A DNA stretch of 64,000 bases from Roseovarius sp. (GCA_027493545.1 JAOSKR010000002.1:434001-498000), one strand, 5' to 3'; positions 30,879 through 42,712 are shown, numbered from the stretch's first letter. Made by a program: numbers and translations. Notes: a model not told the origin generated them from the sequence alone.

Positions 30879-30998
30879 GCGGGGTCTGGCGGCCAGCGTT
30901 TAATGGCCTTTGCGGACCGAGACAAGGGCTTTTGCATTGTCCGGCGCAAGAAAGCCTCTAGACTCGATCCCGGACCCTCTGGAGAAAGGAAACCGCCC

Positions 30999-31853
30999 GT
31001 GTCGGCCAGTCTCGCCCGCAGCCTTGCCCGCAGCGTTCTCGTGCTCGTGGTGACACTCGCCGCGCTGTTGGCGCCGGCCCTGCCCGCCACGGCGCAGCGG
31101 GCGCCGCAGGTCGACCGGCTGATGGTGGCGTTGCGGGTGGCCGACATGGTGGCGATCATGCGCCACGAGGGGCTCGCCTACGGCGCCGACCTGGGCGCCG
31201 AGATGATGCCCGGTCTCGACCGGAGGGGCTGGCAGGCGCGGCTCGAGCGGCTCTATGACCACGCGCGGATGCAGGCGATGGTCGAGGAAAGCCTCGCGCG
31301 CGAATTGCGGGGCGTCGATCCGGCGCCGCTGCTGGCCTTCTTCGATGCGCCGCTGGGCGCCCGGGTGGTGGCGCTGGAGCTGTCCGCGCGCGAGGCCTTT
31401 CTCGATCCCGCGACCGAGGAGGCCGCCAATGCGCGCTACATCGAGCTGGCCGATGAGGGGGCGCGGATCGTCGGGCAGATCGACACGATGATCGCCGAAA
31501 GCGACCTGGTGGAGCGCAATGTCAGCGGCGCGCTCAACGCCACCTTGATGCTCTATCGCGGGCTCGCCGACGGCGGTGCCTGGGATCTGGACGAGGACGC
31601 GATGCTGCGCGACATCTGGGCACAGGAGGCGGCGGTGCGCGCGGACAGCCAGGCCTGGCTGGGGGCCTATCTGCTGACCGCCTACACACCGCTCGACGGG
31701 GACGCGGTCGACCGCTATCTGGCGATGTGGCGCACGCCCGAGGGCAGGGCGCTCAACGCCGCGCTCTTTGTCGCCTTCGACCGCCTTTACGAGGAACTCT
31801 CCTATCTCGTCGGCCGGGCGCTGGCCGAGCACAAGCGCGGACAGGATTTATGA
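30999..31853 (+). CDS. Secreted protein, DUF2059-like
   Basis: I start at GTG 30999 (VSASLARSLARSVLVLVVTLAALLAPALPATA), preceded by GGAGAAAGGA; the longer open frame runs back through the tRNA and is not credible. A signal peptide of about 33 residues ends at ATAQRAP. The mature protein of about 250 residues is helical (DRLMVALRVADMVAIMRHEG, FFDAPLGARVVALELSAREAFLDPATEE), similar to DUF2059 periplasmic proteins of unknown role. Intact. Function unknown. Confidence 0.7.
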   Translation: MSASLARSLARSVLVLVVTLAALLAPALPATAQRAPQVDRLMVALRVADMVAIMRHEGLAYGADLGAEMMPGLDRRGWQARLERLYDHARMQAMVEESLARELRGVDPAPLLAFFDAPLGARVVALELSAREAFLDPATEEAANARYIELADEGARIVGQIDTMIAESDLVERNVSGALNATLMLYRGLADGGAWDLDEDAMLRDIWAQEAAVRADSQAWLGAYLLTAYTPLDGDAVDRYLAMWRTPEGRALNAALFVAFDRLYEELSYLVGRALAEHKRGQDL

Positions 31854-31887
31854 CGCGCCGGGCCTTGTGCGGGCCTTCAATCCACCC

Positions 31888-31916
31888 TTGACTTGCTTCT
31901 GCTTTGTCCCGATAAG
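31888..31916 (+). promoter_or_regulatory. Likely sigma-70 promoter of rplU-rpmA
   Basis: TTGACT at 31888-31893, a 17-base spacer, and GATAAG at 31911-31916. This is about 140 bases before rplU and fits the -35/-10 consensus well. The following leader to 32057 may fold for feedback control; I see no definite structure. Confidence 0.6.
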
Positions 31917-32057
31917 CGCATTTCCCGGCGGGGTGCGACCTCGCGCGGGACGGATTCAATATCGCTCCGACCGGGGCGCGCTGTCCGAGGCGGGGCATGA
32001 CCCCCGAAACGCCCGCGAGCGGGGGCCACAGGACGCGGGAAAAGAAGGAAGAGACGG

Positions 32058-32684
32058 ATGTTTGCGGTCCTCAAGACCGGCGGCAAGCAGTACAAGGTTC
32101 AGCCCGGCGACACGCTGAGAGTTGAAAAGCTTGCTGCGGATGCCGGCGAAAAGGTTCAGTTCAACGAGATTCTGATGCTGGGCGGCGACGCGCCGGTGAT
32201 CGGCACGCCCTTCGTGGCCGGCGCCGCCGTGCAGGCCGAGATCGTCGACCAGATCAAGGGCGACAAGGTCATCCATTTCGTGCGCCGCCGGCGCAAGCAT
32301 TCGTCCAAGCGGACCAAGGGCCACCGCCAGCAGCTGACGCTGCTCAAGGTGACCGGGATTCTCGAGAATGGCGCCGAGACATCGGGCGTCAAGGCGGCGC
32401 TGGGCGCGGGCTCGGTTCCGGCCGCTGCCGCGGCTCCCGGGGCCGGGAAAGCTCCCAAGGCCGCGAAACCGTCGACGGCAACCGGGCCGGAGGCAGCGGC
32501 GAAAGCCCCCGCCGGCGCCGACGACCTCAAGGCCATCGCGGGGATCGGCCCGGCGGTCGAGAAAAAGCTCAACGCGGCCGGGATCACCACCTACGCCCAG
32601 CTGGCAGAGGTCGACGCGGCCACGTTCGATGCGGTCAAGGTCAAACCCGAATGGATTGAAAACGCCAGGGAAATGGCTAAGTAG
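32058..32684 (+). CDS. rplU: 50S ribosomal protein L21 with helix-hairpin-helix C-terminal extension
   Basis: Starts [20 protein letters not shown], a typical L21 opening; the core runs to about residue 105 ([19 protein letters not shown]). It is followed by an Ala/Pro/Lys-rich linker and a HhH-like domain ([42 protein letters not shown]). At 208 residues it is twice the usual length; such extensions are known in Rhodobacteraceae L21. The HhH could bind RNA or DNA. Promoter at 31888 and rpmA 23 bases later. Confidence 0.95.
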   Translation: MFAVLKTGGKQYKVQPGDTLRVEKLAADAGEKVQFNEILMLGGDAPVIGTPFVAGAAVQAEIVDQIKGDKVIHFVRRRRKHSSKRTKGHRQQLTLLKVTGILENGAETSGVKAALGAGSVPAAAAAPGAGKAPKAAKPSTATGPEAAAKAPAGADDLKAIAGIGPAVEKKLNAAGITTYAQLAEVDAATFDAVKVKPEWIENAREMAK

Positions 32685-32707
32685 TCCGGCGAGACAGGAG
32701 AAACGAG

Positions 32708-32977
32708 ATGGCACACAAGAAAGCAGGCGGTTCCTCGCGCAACGGGCGCGATTCGGCTGGCCGGCGCCTTGGCGTCAAGAAATTCGGCGGCGAGGCCGTG
32801 ATTCCCGGTAACATCATCGTGCGTCAGCGCGGCAACAAGTTCTGGCCGGGCGATGGCGTGGGGCAGGGCAAGGATCACACGCTTTTCGCCACCAGCGAGG
32901 GCGCGGTGGGATTCCGAAAGGGGTTCAAGGGCCGCACCTTCGTATCGGTCATGCCGATCATGGAGGCCGCCGAGTAA
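32708..32977 (+). CDS. rpmA: 50S ribosomal protein L27
   Basis: 89 residues starting [22 protein letters not shown], the fully conserved L27 N-terminus that reaches the peptidyl-transferase centre. [28 protein letters not shown] confirms it. Co-transcribed with rplU in the usual order; an intrinsic terminator follows at 33006. Confidence 0.97.
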   Translation: MAHKKAGGSSRNGRDSAGRRLGVKKFGGEAVIPGNIIVRQRGNKFWPGDGVGQGKDHTLFATSEGAVGFRKGFKGRTFVSVMPIMEAAE

Positions 32978-33005
32978 GCCGACCTTAAGAGGTTCTTGGG
33001 ACATC

Positions 33006-33037
33006 GGGGGATCGGCGCAACTGCTGGTCCCCCTTTT
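33006..33037 (+). terminator. Intrinsic terminator after rpmA
   Basis: GGGGGATC (33006-33013) pairs with GGTCCCCC (33026-33033) around a 12-base loop, followed by TTTT. It ends the rplU-rpmA transcript. Confidence 0.75.
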
Positions 33038-33151
33038 CGTTTGGAGGAACGATGCCGGGGGGGCTTGCGGCGGCAGGCCGGGAGCCCGACATGATGTCCG
33101 GGGAATGGAGGCAGCCGGGGTCGGTGACCCGGGCAGTTGGGGAGAGAGCAA

Positions 33152-33691
33152 ATGAAAATGGATGTTGTCATCGACCAGCCGGTGATCGAGGCCGAGCGGT
33201 TTGTCCTGCGGCCGCTGCGGACCTCCGATGCGGGACTGATCGGGCTTTATGCCGGTGACGAGCGGGTGGCGCGGATGACCTCGTCGATCCCCCACCCGCT
33301 GCCGCCCGGAACGGTGGAGGCGTTCATTGCCCGCGTCCACGCCGCCGACCGGACCGAGGATGTCTGGGCGATGGATGCCACCGGCGCCGGCGGGCCCGAG
33401 CTGATGGGCGTGATCACGCTCAGGCGTCTCGGCCGCAGCCAGGGCGAGGTGAGCTTCTGGGTGGCGCCGGCCTTCTGGAACGGCCAGATCGCCACGGCAG
33501 CGGTCGCCGCCCTGGTCGAGGCCAACCCTCGCGATCGCTCGGCGCATTTCGCCACCGTCCTTCAGGACAACGCGGCCTCGGCGCGGGTGCTGACGAAATG
33601 CGGCTTTCGCTATCTCGGCGATGCCGAGGTGTATTGCGTCGCGCGCGGTGCCACGGTGCCCACCTGGACCTACAGCCGCACCCGCGATTGA
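33152..33691 (+). CDS. GNAT-family N-acetyltransferase (RimJ/RimL type)
   Basis: 179 residues from ATG 33152 with GGAGAG just upstream. The N-terminal PVIEAERFVLRPLRTSDAGLIGLY is the usual RimJ/RimL opening, and the C-terminal EANPRDRSAHFATVLQDNAASARVLTKCGFRYLGDAEVYCVARG carries the acetyl-CoA-linked NxxSxxVLxxxGF motif. Acceptor unknown; the family modifies protein N-termini or small amines. Lies between rpmA and obgE, a common position in this family. Intact. Confidence 0.85.
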   Translation: MKMDVVIDQPVIEAERFVLRPLRTSDAGLIGLYAGDERVARMTSSIPHPLPPGTVEAFIARVHAADRTEDVWAMDATGAGGPELMGVITLRRLGRSQGEVSFWVAPAFWNGQIATAAVAALVEANPRDRSAHFATVLQDNAASARVLTKCGFRYLGDAEVYCVARGATVPTWTYSRTRD

Positions 33692-33720
33692 GGATTGAGG
33701 CATCGCCGCCTCTGGCGTAA

Positions 33721-35857
<2,137 letters not shown>

Positions 35858-35903
35858 GCCCGGCCCGTGATAGCCTGACGCCACCAGCGCCAAGGAGTTC
35901 CCG

Positions 35904-37170
35904 ATGAAGGACACCGACGACATCCCCGCCCTGATGGCCGAGATCGGCGCCCGCGCCCGCGCCGCCGCCACCCGGCTCGCCACCGCCAGCGCTAACCAAA
36001 AGCGCCGCGCGCTCGAGGTTGCGGCCGACACCGTCTGGGCGCGCCGGGCGGAGATTCTGGCCGCCAACGAGCAGGACCTCGCCGATGGCCGCGACAAGGG
36101 GCTCACGGAGGCAATGACCGACCGTCTGATGCTGAGCGAGGCGCGCATCCGCGGCATCGTCGACGGGCTGCGCGCGGTGGCGGCGCAGGACGATCCGGTA
36201 GGCCGCGTCATGGCGGAATGGGACATGCCCTCGGGGCTGCACATCCGGCGTGTGCGCACGCCCTTGGGCGTGATTGGCGTGATCTTTGAAAGCCGCCCCA
36301 ACGTCACCGCCGACGCCGGCGCGCTGTGTCTGAAATCCGGCAACGCGGTGATCCTGCGGGGAGGCTCGGAAAGCCATCGCTCCGCAGTCGCGATCCATGC
36401 CTGCCTGATCGAGGGCCTGCGCGCCGCCGGTCTGCCCGAGGACGCCATCCAGCTGGTGCCCACCCGCGACCGTGCCGCAGTGGTCGAGATGCTGCGCATG
36501 ACCGGCATCATCGACGTGATCGTGCCGCGCGGCGGCAAGGGTCTCGTCGGGCTGGTGCAGGCCGAGGCGCGGGTGCCGGTCTTCGCCCATCTCGAGGGCA
36601 TCGTGCACATCTATGTCGATGCCGCCGCCGACCCCGAAAAAGGCGCTGCGCGTGGTGATGAACGCCAAGACAAGGCGGCCGGGCATCTGCGGCGCGGTCG
36701 AATGCCTGCTCATTCACCGAGCTGTCGCCGACACCATCGGCCAGGGGCTGATCCGGGCGCTGATCGACGCCGGGGTCGAGGTGCGCGCCGATGCCGCGCT
36801 GCAGGCGATCCCCGGCACCTCGGCCGCCTCTGATGCCGATTGGGGGCGCGAATATCTCGACAGCATCATCGCCGCGCGGCTGGTCGACGATCTCGACGCC
36901 GCGATCGCCCATATCCGCCGCTACCATTCGCAGCACACCGACTGCATCGTCACCGAGGACGACGCCGCCGCGGCGCGGTTCTTTGCCGAGCTCGACAGCG
37001 CCATCGTGATGCGCAACGCCTCGACCCAGTTCGCCGACGGCGGCGAGTTCGGGATGGGCGCCGAGATCGGCATCGCCACCGGCAAGCTGCATGCGCGCGG
37101 CCCGGTCGGGGCGGAGCAGCTCACGAGTTTCAAATACCTCGTCGAAGGCAATGGGGCGACAAGAGGCTAG
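35904..37170 (+). CDS. proA: Gamma-glutamyl phosphate reductase (frameshifted)
   Basis: Second step of proline synthesis. Starts [26 protein letters not shown]-domain motifs are [23 protein letters not shown] (about residue 130) and [13 protein letters not shown] five-A run at 36637-36641 carries one extra base; beyond it the frame continues as [25 protein letters not shown] with the catalytic Cys in GAVECLL, and ends [11 protein letters not shown]. About 422 residues joined. Follows proB after 46 bases, convergent with chpT by 4 bases. Confidence 0.93.
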
Positions 37171-37766
37171 AGACTGATTTCTATTTCGGTTTCCGCATGT
37201 TGAATGGCACACTTCATGTCGGCATCACGGCAGGCCCCGGGCAGCAGCAGAAACTGCACCGCCGCCGGGGCGACGTTCTCGGGCGGGGCCGCGTCGTCGA
37301 GCAGGGCCCAGAGCGCGGGATCGGCGCGCAGTCTTTCGCCCGAGGCCCGCACCCGCCAGCGCCCGCCGGTGCGTGTGACGGTGATGCGCCCGCAGCCCGC
37401 CAGCGCGGTTTCCGCGCAAAGAAGCGCCAGCAGCACGGCCTTGACCTGCGGGCGGGGGTGCTCGCCGGTTGCCTGCCATGCCACCTTCACGCGGGCCGCG
37501 CCATGGACCGTGTCGAGGATGCCCGCCACCTCGCCCCCGTCGACGCGCTGCCCGGCGCCGGCATCGCCGAAGGCCAGCCGGAAAAGCCGGATGCGCGCCG
37601 CGACATCGGCGGCGCTAGCAGCCACCAGCGACAGTTCGGGCGTGGGCGGCTGGCCCGTCATCTCCATCAGTTCCAGCCCGTTGCCGATCGCCCCAACCGG
37701 GCTGACAAGGTCGTGGCAGATGCGCGAGCCTATCAGCGCGGCGATCCTGTCGCTAGGATGGGGCAA
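37167..37766 (-). CDS. chpT: Histidine phosphotransferase ChpT
   Basis: Relays phosphate from CckA to CtrA and CpdR in the alphaproteobacterial cell-cycle/GTA control pathway. 199 residues. The phospho-acceptor His is in [24 protein letters not shown] (about residue 19). The C-terminal half has a GHKL-like fold without ATP-binding function ([19 protein letters not shown]). Intact. Gene order proB-proA then convergent chpT is common in Rhodobacteraceae. Of interest because CtrA governs GTA genes in relatives, and spike-like genes are in this window. Confidence 0.87.
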   Translation of the reverse strand: MPHPSDRIAALIGSRICHDLVSPVGAIGNGLELMEMTGQPPTPELSLVAASAADVAARIRLFRLAFGDAGAGQRVDGGEVAGILDTVHGAARVKVAWQATGEHPRPQVKAVLLALLCAETALAGCGRITVTRTGGRWRVRASGERLRADPALWALLDDAAPPENVAPAAVQFLLLPGACRDADMKCAIQHAETEIEISL

Positions 37767-37795
37767 GCGGGACCTCCTTCATGGGGAATGCGGCC

Positions 37796-37978
37796 ATGAC
37801 CGACCTCAACGATTTCCTGGAGCCTGGAATGCTGGTGCGCCACCCCGACCGCCCCGACTGGGGCACCGGCCAGGTGCAGTCGAATATCGGCGGCAGGATT
37901 ACCGTGAATTTCCGGGAGGCGGGCAAGGTGGTGATTGATGGCTCTCGTGTCGAATTGCTGCCGGTGAGTGAAACATGA
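37796..37978 (+). CDS. DUF3553 protein
   Basis: Sixty residues from MTDLNDFLEPGMLVRHPDRPDWGTGQVQS; the tight beta-rich fold is the family that also occurs at the C-terminus of UvrD-like helicases. IGGRITVNFREAGKVVIDG is family-typical. A 15-base longer start (MGNAAM at 37781) is possible but the second ATG fits better. Divergent from chpT. Function unknown, possibly nucleic-acid related. Confidence 0.8.
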   Translation: MTDLNDFLEPGMLVRHPDRPDWGTGQVQSNIGGRITVNFREAGKVVIDGSRVELLPVSET

Positions 37979-38092
37979 TCTTGGTTAACAAGAGCTTAAC
38001 ACAACCCCGGGTTGGCTGTCATCGGGCAATGGCCGGCGTTGCCTTTGCGTCCCGCGCGGCGTAAGACCGCAGGTCAGGAAAAGGGGGCTCAG

Positions 38093-38860
38093 ATGACGGC
38101 CGAAGCCGAACGGTTCAGCGTCAGGCGGGCGGACGGCCCGGCCGATCTGCGCGCTGCCCAGCGGCTGCGCTACGAGGTGTTCGTCGCGGAACTGGGTGGC
38201 GACGGGCCGCTGGTCGATCACGACGCGCGGCTCGAGCGCGACCGGTTCGACCCCTATTTCGATCATCTGATCCTGACCGACGCGGCGCGCGGCGATGCGG
38301 TGGTGGGGGCCTACCGGGTGCTGCGCGACGATCAGGCGGCGCGCGCCGGACAGTTCTATTCCGAGAGCGAATACGACCTCGGGGTGCTCAAACGCTCGGG
38401 GCGGCGGTTGATGGAGCTGGGCCGTTCCTGCCTGCTGCCAGACTATCGCGGCGGCGCGGCGATGTATCACCTCTGGCACGGGCTGGCGCGCTATATCGTT
38501 GAAAATGAAATCGAAATCCTGTTCGGTGTGGCCAGTTTCCACGGCACCGACCCGCAGGCACTGGCGCAGCCGCTGTCGCTGTTGCATCACCGCTACCTCG
38601 CGCCCGAGGAGCTGCGCGTGGGCGCGCTCGCCGAGCATTACCAGAGCATGAACCTGCTGGCTGAGAATGCGATCGACCGGCGGGCGGCGATGCTGCAGGT
38701 GCCGGCACTGATCAAGGCCTATCTGCGCCTGGGCGGGTTCGTCGGCGACGGGGCCTTTGTCGACCATGCCTTCAATACCACCGACATCTGCCTGATCGTG
38801 GATACGACGCATCTGAATGAAATGCAGAAAAACATTTATGCAAAGGGTGTTGTGGGGTGA
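38093..38860 (+). CDS. olsB: Ornithine N-acyltransferase OlsB (GNAT/hemolysin-like)
   Basis: Transfers a 3-hydroxyacyl chain from ACP to the alpha-amine of ornithine, giving lyso-ornithine lipid. 255 residues from ATG 38093 after AAGGGGG. Motifs RYEVFVAELGGDGPLVDHDARLERDRFDPYFDHL and GRRLMELGRSCLLPDYRGGAAMYHLWHGLA are typical of OlsB. Ends IYAKGVVG with a GTGA overlap with olsA. Intact. Ornithine lipids are common in Rhodobacteraceae under phosphate limitation. Confidence 0.9.
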   Translation: MTAEAERFSVRRADGPADLRAAQRLRYEVFVAELGGDGPLVDHDARLERDRFDPYFDHLILTDAARGDAVVGAYRVLRDDQAARAGQFYSESEYDLGVLKRSGRRLMELGRSCLLPDYRGGAAMYHLWHGLARYIVENEIEILFGVASFHGTDPQALAQPLSLLHHRYLAPEELRVGALAEHYQSMNLLAENAIDRRAAMLQVPALIKAYLRLGGFVGDGAFVDHAFNTTDICLIVDTTHLNEMQKNIYAKGVVG

Positions 38861-39693
38861 ACTTCACCTGGTCGCCCGAGCAGGAGCCGCCCCCTGTCGC
38901 GATCACGCCGGCGGGCTGGGTGCGGGCGGGTCTGCGCGGGGCTGTGCTGACGACGATCCTTGCCGCCGGGGTCGGGGCGACGCTGGTCCTGCGGCTGGCG
39001 GAAAAACCGCTCAACGGCGCGGCGCGGCCGTGGACGCCGTTCATCACCCAATGGGTCAGCCGGATGGTGTTCGTGGTGCTGCGCATGCGCCACGAGACGG
39101 TGGGCGAGCGCATGGCGTTGCCCGGCGCGGTGGTGGCCAACCACGCCACGTGGCTTGATATTTTTTCGCTCAACGCTTGCGAGCGGGTCTATTTCGTATC
39201 CAAGTCCGAGGTCGCGGGCTGGCCCGGCGTCGGGTATCTGGCGCGGATGGTCGGAACGGTCTTCATCGCCCGCGATCGCCGGCAGGCGCGCACCCAGCGC
39301 CAGATCTTCGAGGAACGGCTTTCGGCGGGGCACAAGCTGCTCTTCTTCCCGGAAGGGACATCGACCGATGGATTGCGCGTTCTGCCATTCAAATCAACGC
39401 TGTTCGAGGCGTTCTTCAATGACGGATTGCGGCGGAACACCCATATCCAGCCGGTCACCGTGGTCTATGAGGCGCCGCCCGGGCGGGACCCGCGCTTTTA
39501 CGGCTGGTGGGGGGACATGGACCTGGGTCCGCATCTGTTGCAGGTGCTGGCCGAGCGGCGCAACGGCGCGGTGCGGGTGATCCATCACGCCCCCGTCGGG
39601 GTCGCCGGGTTCGACGGCCGCAAGGCGCTGGCGCGGCATCTGGAGGCGGCGGTGCGCGCCGGCATGCCGCCCGACCGGCAAGGCGCGAGCTGA
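38857..39693 (+). CDS. olsA: Lyso-ornithine lipid O-acyltransferase OlsA (PlsC family)
   Basis: Adds the second acyl chain to lyso-ornithine lipid. 278 residues from GTG 38857. A membrane segment near residues 28-48 anchors it. The HX4D acyltransferase motif is NHATWLDIF (about residue 94) and the second motif is FFPEGTSTDGLRVLPFKS (about residue 166). Intact and translationally coupled to olsB. Confidence 0.9.
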   Translation: MNFTWSPEQEPPPVAITPAGWVRAGLRGAVLTTILAAGVGATLVLRLAEKPLNGAARPWTPFITQWVSRMVFVVLRMRHETVGERMALPGAVVANHATWLDIFSLNACERVYFVSKSEVAGWPGVGYLARMVGTVFIARDRRQARTQRQIFEERLSAGHKLLFFPEGTSTDGLRVLPFKSTLFEAFFNDGLRRNTHIQPVTVVYEAPPGRDPRFYGWWGDMDLGPHLLQVLAERRNGAVRVIHHAPVGVAGFDGRKALARHLEAAVRAGMPPDRQGAS

Positions 39694-39697
39694 CGCC

Positions 39698-40318
39698 TCA
39701 GCGCATGGCCGCTTTGAGGCGGCCCAGCGCCGCCGCCGGGTCGTCGGTGTCCCAGATTTCGGCGCTGATGGCAAAGAAGTCGGTGACCGGGGCAAGCTCG
39801 CGCACAAGCGCGACATCGAGCGCGCCCTCGGCCACCACCGGCAGCTCGATCATCTGCGACCACCATTCGAAGAGATCGCGCGCCGCGCGGGTGCCGTCGC
39901 CAAGCGCGGTCTCGCCCACCGGGCCGAAGGCGATGTAGTCGGCGCCGGCCTCGCCCGCGCTCATGCCCTGGTGGCGCGAGGCGCCGCAGAAGGCGCCGAC
40001 CACCGCGTCCGCGCCCAGCGCCTTGCGTGCGGCGCGCACGTTTCGCGCGCCGTCGGGCAGATGCACCCCGTCGAGGCCCAGCCGCTCGGCCAGCACCATG
40101 TGGGTGTCGATCACCACGGCGATGTCGCGGGCATGCGCGACCTCGCGGCAGGCGTCGGCGGCGCGCGCGAGCACATCCTCGTCGCGGGTCGAGAGCGCCA
40201 GCCGCAGACACGCCACTTCGTGCGCGTCGAACACCCGCGCCAGAAGGTCGGGAAAGCGGCCAAGCTCGATTTCGGGCGGGGTCAGGAGATAGATCTGGGG
40301 CTGCTCGGGCTGGGCCAT
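39698..40318 (-). CDS. thiE: Thiamine-phosphate synthase-like TIM-barrel protein
   Basis: 206 residues with the ThiE/TenI fold: QIYLLTPPEIELGRFPDLL, VIDTHMVLAERLGLDGVHLPDG (about residue 68), ADYIAFGPVGETALG (about 128) and PVVAEGALDVALV. The canonical H-L-G-Q and Mg-binding Asp pattern is not fully kept (GVHLPDGARNVRAAR instead of GVHLGQ), so it may be a TenI-like or specialised homologue rather than the main thiamine enzyme. Intact. Convergent with olsA. Confidence 0.78.
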   Translation of the reverse strand: MAQPEQPQIYLLTPPEIELGRFPDLLARVFDAHEVACLRLALSTRDEDVLARAADACREVAHARDIAVVIDTHMVLAERLGLDGVHLPDGARNVRAARKALGADAVVGAFCGASRHQGMSAGEAGADYIAFGPVGETALGDGTRAARDLFEWWSQMIELPVVAEGALDVALVRELAPVTDFFAISAEIWDTDDPAAALGRLKAAMR

Positions 40319-40480
40319 GCCGGGGCTCCTTGGGCGGGTCTGCCGCCCCTATAGCGAGATTGGCGCGACCCTGTCCACCGCTGCGCAATCGCTGCATTTC
40401 CAGCGATATCCACACTGTGGGGTTTTCAGCCCCCGGGCCGGGCGGTAAGAGGCGGCGATCTGAACCGGGAAAGGCGACCG

Positions 40481-41227
40481 ATGCCGACGGATACCCCCCA
40501 GCCCGTGTTTGTGCTGGTGCGCCCGCAGATGGGCGAGAACATCGGCGCGGCGGCGCGCGCGATGTGGAATTTCGGGCTCGACCGGATGCGCCTGGTGGCG
40601 CCACGCGACGGCTGGCCCAACCCGCAAGCGGATGCGATGGCGAGCGGCGCCGGGCGGCTCCTGGACGAGGCGCAGCTGGCGGACGATCTGGCGTCGGCGG
40701 TGGCCGATTGCCATTTCGTGATGGCCACCACCGCGCGGGTGCGGGGGCTGACCAAACCGGTGCTCACGCCCGAGCGCGCAATGGCCGAGGCAGCCCGGCG
40801 CGTCAACGCCGGCGAGCGCGTGGCGGTGCTCTTCGGCCCCGAGCGCGCGGGGCTCGAGAACGCCGATGTGGCGCGCGCCAACGCCATTGTCAGCGTGCCG
40901 GTGAACCCCGGGTTCGCCAGCCTCAACCTGGCCCAGTGCGTGCTGCTTCTGGCCTACGAGTGGCGCCGGGCGACCGCCGATGTGGTGGCCATGCGCGTCG
41001 ACATGGCCGGAGCCGAGTGGGCGCCGCACGAGGAGGTCGAGCGCCTCGCCGACCATTACGAGGCGCAGATGCAGGAGGCCGGGTTCTTCTTTCCCGAGAC
41101 AAAGGCCGAGTCCATGCGCGTCAACCTGCGCAACATGTGGAGCCGGATGCCGCTGACCCGGGCGGATGTGCGCATGCTGCACGGGGTGCTGCGGCAGATG
41201 GTCCGCTGGAAGCGCCGCGACGGGTGA
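40481..41227 (+). CDS. trmJ: SPOUT RNA methyltransferase, TrmJ-like
   Basis: 248 residues, TrmH-superfamily knot enzyme expected to 2'-O-methylate tRNA position 32. Starts MPTDTPQPVFVLVRPQMGENIGAAARAMWNFGLDRMRLV. SPOUT motifs are VAVLFGPERAGLENADVARANAIVSVPVNPGFASLNLAQCVLLLAYEWRR (motifs 2 and 3). Intact. The 160-base gap before it has no visible promoter beyond an AT-poor stretch. Good family evidence; exact target inferred. Confidence 0.85.
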   Translation: MPTDTPQPVFVLVRPQMGENIGAAARAMWNFGLDRMRLVAPRDGWPNPQADAMASGAGRLLDEAQLADDLASAVADCHFVMATTARVRGLTKPVLTPERAMAEAARRVNAGERVAVLFGPERAGLENADVARANAIVSVPVNPGFASLNLAQCVLLLAYEWRRATADVVAMRVDMAGAEWAPHEEVERLADHYEAQMQEAGFFFPETKAESMRVNLRNMWSRMPLTRADVRMLHGVLRQMVRWKRRDG

Positions 41228-41285
41228 GCTTGAAGGGGGCGGGCGGGCGCACTAACCTGCGCCCAGCAGCGGAAAAGGGTAGAGC

Positions 41286-42425
41286 ATGAGCGGCAAGCGC
41301 AGCGTTTTCCAGGAGGTGGGCGAGGCTGGGCCGGCGCCCGCCGGGCCGCGGGGCGGCATGATCGACAGCGGGCGGCGCGGCGCACGCGGGGCGGTGCGGG
41401 TCTGGCTGATCGTGCTCTTTGTCCTGGTGATGGTGATGATCGCGGTGGGCGGGCTCACGCGGCTCACCGACAGCGGCCTTTCGATCACCGAGTGGCGCCC
41501 GGTCACCGGCGCGCTGCCGCCGATGACCGAAGCCGACTGGCAGGACGAATTCGCCAAGTACCAGTCGATTCCCCAGTACGAGCTGGTCAACAAGGGCATG
41601 ACGATGTCGGAGTTCCAGTTCATCTACTGGTGGGAATGGGGTCACCGTCAGCTGGGGCGGGCAATCGGGCTGGTCTGGGCGCTGGGCTATTTCGGCTTTC
41701 TGGCGATCGGCCGGATGCCGCCGGGCTGGGCCGGACGGCTGCTCCTGCCCGGCGTTCTGGGCGGCGTGCAGGGCGCGATCGGCTGGTGGATGGTGGCCTC
41801 GGGGCTGGGCGGCGAGAGGACGGCGGTGGCGTCCTACCGGCTGGCTACGCATCTGGGGCTCGCCTTTGTCATTCTCGGCCTGATTGCTTGGTATGTCTTC
41901 GCGCTGGGGCGAGAGGAACGCGACCTGATGCAGGCCCGCCGGGCGCAGGAGCGGCGGCTTTTCGGGCTGGCGACCGGCTGGCTGCATCTGGCCTTCGTGC
42001 AAATCCTGATCGGCGCGCTCGTCGCCGGCATCGACGCTGGGCGGACCTTCACCGACTGGCCGCTGATGGCGGGGGGCTTTCTGCCGGTGGATTTCTGGAT
42101 CCCCGAACTGGGCTGGCGCAACCTCTTCGAGAACCCGGGCTTCGTGCAGTTCACCCACCGGATGGTGGGATACGTGCTGCTGGCCTTCGCGGTCATGGTC
42201 TGGCTCAGGGGGCGCCGCAGCACCCATGCGCGCACCCGCGCGGCGTTCTCGGCGGCTTTTGCCGCGCTGGTGGCGCAGGTCGCGCTGGGGATCGCGACGG
42301 TGCTTTACGCCGCGCCCTGGGAGATGGCGATCACGCATCAGGTGCTGGCGGTGGTGGTCTGGGTGCTGATCCTGCGGGCGCGGTTCCTGGCGCGCTATCC
42401 CCGGGCGCAGTCGCTGCGCGGCTGA
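41286..42425 (+). CDS. ctaA: Heme A synthase
   Basis: Oxidises the C8 methyl of heme O to make heme A for cytochrome c oxidase. 379 residues, eight predicted membrane helices. Heme-ligand His motifs are in YWWEWGHRQLGRAIG (about residue 117), SYRLATHLGLAF, FTHRMVGYVLLAF and EMAITHQVLAVVV. GGLTRLTDSGLSITEWRPVTGALPPM is the family signature in the N-terminal periplasmic loop. Intact. Alphaproteobacterial class without the redox Cys pair of the Bacillus type. Confidence 0.93.
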   Translation: MSGKRSVFQEVGEAGPAPAGPRGGMIDSGRRGARGAVRVWLIVLFVLVMVMIAVGGLTRLTDSGLSITEWRPVTGALPPMTEADWQDEFAKYQSIPQYELVNKGMTMSEFQFIYWWEWGHRQLGRAIGLVWALGYFGFLAIGRMPPGWAGRLLLPGVLGGVQGAIGWWMVASGLGGERTAVASYRLATHLGLAFVILGLIAWYVFALGREERDLMQARRAQERRLFGLATGWLHLAFVQILIGALVAGIDAGRTFTDWPLMAGGFLPVDFWIPELGWRNLFENPGFVQFTHRMVGYVLLAFAVMVWLRGRRSTHARTRAAFSAAFAALVAQVALGIATVLYAAPWEMAITHQVLAVVVWVLILRARFLARYPRAQSLRG

Positions 42426-42504
42426 AGGGCGTGACCGAAAGGCGCGTCCCGGGTCGCGTCGGCCCGATTTCCCTTTCGCGGATCGAAGATCTGGGTTAGG
42501 ACGA

Positions 42505-42712
42505 TTCTGCTTCGGTCCGGGCGGTGTCATGCCCGGGTAATAGGGAACACGGTGCGGCGCCATCCCGAGGCGCCAATTCCGCGACTGCCCCCGCAACTGT
42601 ATGCGGCGAGCGAAGCCGGACCAACGTCACTGCCATGTGCAGACATGGTGGGAAGACCCGGCGACGCGACGACCCGCAAGTCAGGAGACCTGCCGAAGTG
42701 ATCACCCTGTCC
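42505..42712 (+). promoter_or_regulatory. Cobalamin riboswitch
   Basis: The conserved blocks of the AdoCbl-type riboswitch are all here: AATAGGGAACACGGTG at 42540, GACTGCCCCCGCAACTGTA at 42584, GGGAAGACCCGGCGACGCG around 42651, and ACCCGCAAGTCAGGAGACCTGCC at 42673-42695. It lies before btuB, so B12 excess should shut off the uptake operon. The downstream GC-rich stretch 42720-42840 likely forms the expression platform that hides the btuB ribosome site. Confidence 0.92.

Noticed and set aside
30777..30998. Upstream extension of the DUF2059-like protein
   Set aside because: It would translate through the tRNA-Ser gene; the GTG at 30999 has a ribosome site and directly precedes a signal peptide.
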